Below are positions 62,048 through 64,000 of a stretch of DNA of 64,000 bases, in pieces (position 1 is the first letter of the stretch; each line of letters begins with the position of its first letter). The position numbers were made by a program, and so were the translations under genes. The notes under the pieces are model-generated. The model was given only the letters and a program-made list of their open reading frames with translations, had not been told where the DNA came from and searched no databases. The stretch is from Torreya grandis (taxonomy: Eukaryota > Streptophyta > Pinopsida > Cupressales > Taxaceae): positions 291,501 to 355,500 of the forward strand of contig JARHVA010000350.1 of the NCBI GenBank assembly GCA_037957365.1, in the 5' to 3' direction.

Positions 62048-64000
62048 TGTTTCAAATAATTTTAACTTAAATTCTAAAAGAGGAAGAAGAAAGAAACTAG
62101 ATATAGGTGTGGTTGAAAAACTTGTTTGGTTGTGCATAGATTGAATAAAATGATTTTAGAGAGATATTATTTGGATTGGAAGGAATTAAATATAAATAAT
62201 ATATCACTAAAGTAAATAGCTAGTTAGATAGATAGTTGGGTGGATTTCCTAACACTAGTTATATCTTAGAAGAAAGAGCTTCCTCAAGGACTGTCAATCC
62301 ATGATTTTAAAATAATAATGTTCAAAAATTAAAAGATTAAATACTTGAATAAATCACAAAAGATATTTAAATAAAATAAAATAAATGATTGATAAATAAA
62401 TTGACTAATTATAACAAAAAGTAGGTCAATACTAATGCTAAATAGGTCGGGTGTGGTTCAGAAACTAGGTTAGGGCTCTATAAATAGATAGAGATAAGGA
62501 AAGTTGGATTTGGATAAGTATAAATGGTTGAAAATAAATTTTTTTTATTTTGTGCCATAGTTACCATCAATGGTTGAGGTGACCATCAATGATTGAGGTG
62601 ACCATCATTAGTTGAGGTGACTATTAATGATTAAGGTAACCATCAATGGTTGGACAGACCATCAATGATTCAAATGATCATTAGCAATTATCATGTGTTA
62701 GGTTTTGATGATAAAAAGGTAAGATTGATGGGGTCATATAAGAGAATTATTGGAGATTGGTTAATTCTAGGCTGATTATAAAATGGAAATAAAGTAATTG
62801 ATAGATTGAAAATAAATACTTAGCTTGTCAAAGATTGATGTGGTAAATGGTTAAGGTAGTTAACTTGTTGATGGAGTTTGGCATGATTCTAATAGATTAA
62901 TGGTACTTGGATATTAGTAAAGGGGTGGTGGTAAGTTGTCTCTCTATCATGATGGCTAGATTATTGGATTTTTGGAAGAATACTTACAAAGAAAATCTAT
63001 ATATGAAATCTCTTGATAGTTATCAGATCCCTTTTTCACTTCCTACTCCTCTCTTCTTATAGGTAAGGAAGGAGAGGTGCAATAATATGTTAAAAAGGGG
63101 TATAAATTTCTATCTAATTTAAACTCTTCTATACATGGGCTTACACATGAATTAGACAAGTTAATTAAAAAAAAATAAGGTGGAGTCAAGGGTCAGTTAA
63201 GTTGGTTTATACAGTAGAACCTGATCATTGGTAGTCAAGGTGACCATTGATGGTTAGGGTGACTATCAATAGTCAAGGGTCAAGGTCATGTTGACTTAAA
63301 GAGGTGGGTTTATTTAGTAGGTAAATCTAACTAAGGTTATGTCTGGTTATCGATCAAAAGTTCAAGTTGGGGTCCTAAAGGGGACTAGGGGAATTGTGAC
63401 ATTTAAAACTATCATGTGAGGATTTATGGTGTCTACATTATCCCCCATTTTATTATTTAATTTGTATTAAAAAGATACAAAATAAAAATCTGTTATTGGT
63501 CGAAGGTTCAGTTACCCCAAGCATAGGAGGAAGTGTTCCCCCTTAAACTAAAAAGTGATGAGGTAAAACAAAATTAGGTGTGGGTTTGATGAGTTAGTAA
63601 GGTGGTGAAAAAAGGTGAACATCAGAGATTAGGCACTATATCACACACATGCATACAAAATGTGATAAAAATATTATATCCAAGATTATGTATTGACTAG
63701 GTTTCCATAGTTGGTAAAAATTAAGGTCAGTGCTAGAAGGACAAGTTACAAGTGGACCATATGACCACATTTAGGCATGGTGGTTTGTAATACTCATAAA
63801 TATAAGTCTCCTAGGAAAGGTATATGTTTTCATAGGTATCCAACTAAGGAATTTCTCCTAAGGAAAACATAAATTGGTCAAGTAAAGTTGTGGATATCTA
63901 AGGTAAGAAGTGTTTTCAAGAAGACACAAGTCTAAAAATAGGTCAACATGGCAATTATTATCATTATGGTCAAAAGGACTAGGAAAGATAATCACAAAAT
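62048..64000. mobile_element. Insertion F of unknown type
   Basis: The sequence from TGTTTCAAATAATTTT onward is unrelated to the A2 LTR it interrupts. No gene is recognised. It carries two patches of the same 19-bp repeat (62562-62690 and about 63222-63275). Only the left border is in the window, so the element type cannot be decided. Confidence 0.4.
62562..62690 (+). repeat. 19-bp minisatellite ACCATCAATGGTTGAGGTG
   Basis: Six and a half tandem units of 19 bp, differing mainly in the second half. Two or three further units, with the same period, stand alone at about 63222-63275. Confidence 0.9.

Noticed and set aside
63420..63470. A second end of an E-like element in F
   Set aside because: GGTGTCTACATTATCCCCCATTTT resembles the right end of E, but only about 20 bp match, no arm or target duplication follows, and it may be chance in this composition.

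Overview
This window looks like intergenic heterochromatin from a large-genome seed plant. It is strongly AT-rich and CpG-poor, is full of decayed plant LTR retrotransposons, and carries Arabidopsis-type telomere-like repeats (CCCTAAA). I found no host protein-coding gene, rRNA, tRNA gene or CRISPR. Old, stop-riddled nested elements plus long interstitial telomere-like arrays would suit a gymnosperm or a giant-genome monocot, but the sequence alone does not settle the taxon. All element names here (A1, A2, B1, B2, C, D, E, F) are local labels.

Almost everything from about 3.5 kb to the right end can be read as one nested stack of insertions. The outermost recognisable layer is C, a Ty3/gypsy-type element on the + strand (leader and gag-protease remnants, about 3.5-11.8 kb). 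D, a Copia/Sirevirus-like element on the - strand, appears to have landed in it. D occupies 11790-13609, 21074-24693 and 33434-34422, and its 5' part lies beyond the window. D was split by three insertions: A1 (13610-21073, target duplication CTTCT), E (24694-33433, target duplication ATTAT) and A2 (from 34423). A2 has LTRs of about 4.84 kb. Its 5' LTR was itself split by two Tat/Ogre-like elements of one family: B1 (34803-42480, + strand) and B2 (44083-52162, - strand). The 3' LTR of A2 is broken at about 62048 by a further unidentified insertion, F.

The coding content is remnants only. D keeps an integrase, reverse transcriptase and RNase H that are readable with few stops. C, B1, B2 and A2 keep Gag and/or retropepsin remnants, and no reverse transcriptase or integrase was recognised in A1, A2, B1 or B2. 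A1 and A2 share LTR ends, a primer-binding motif, a 3' pre-LTR motif and a long acidic reading frame with a repeated LW..F....EF motif where pol would be expected. They look like a non-autonomous family.

The most unusual object is E. It is an 8.7-kb element with long inverted arms, subterminal arrays of a palindromic GGGTGTACACCC-type motif, and a core of degenerate telomere-like arrays separated by a repeated spacer. Two of the arrays share the same idiosyncratic variants, so the telomeric sequence had already decayed before it was duplicated inside the element. All coordinates, alignments and identities were judged by eye, and boundaries without a stated target duplication are approximate.
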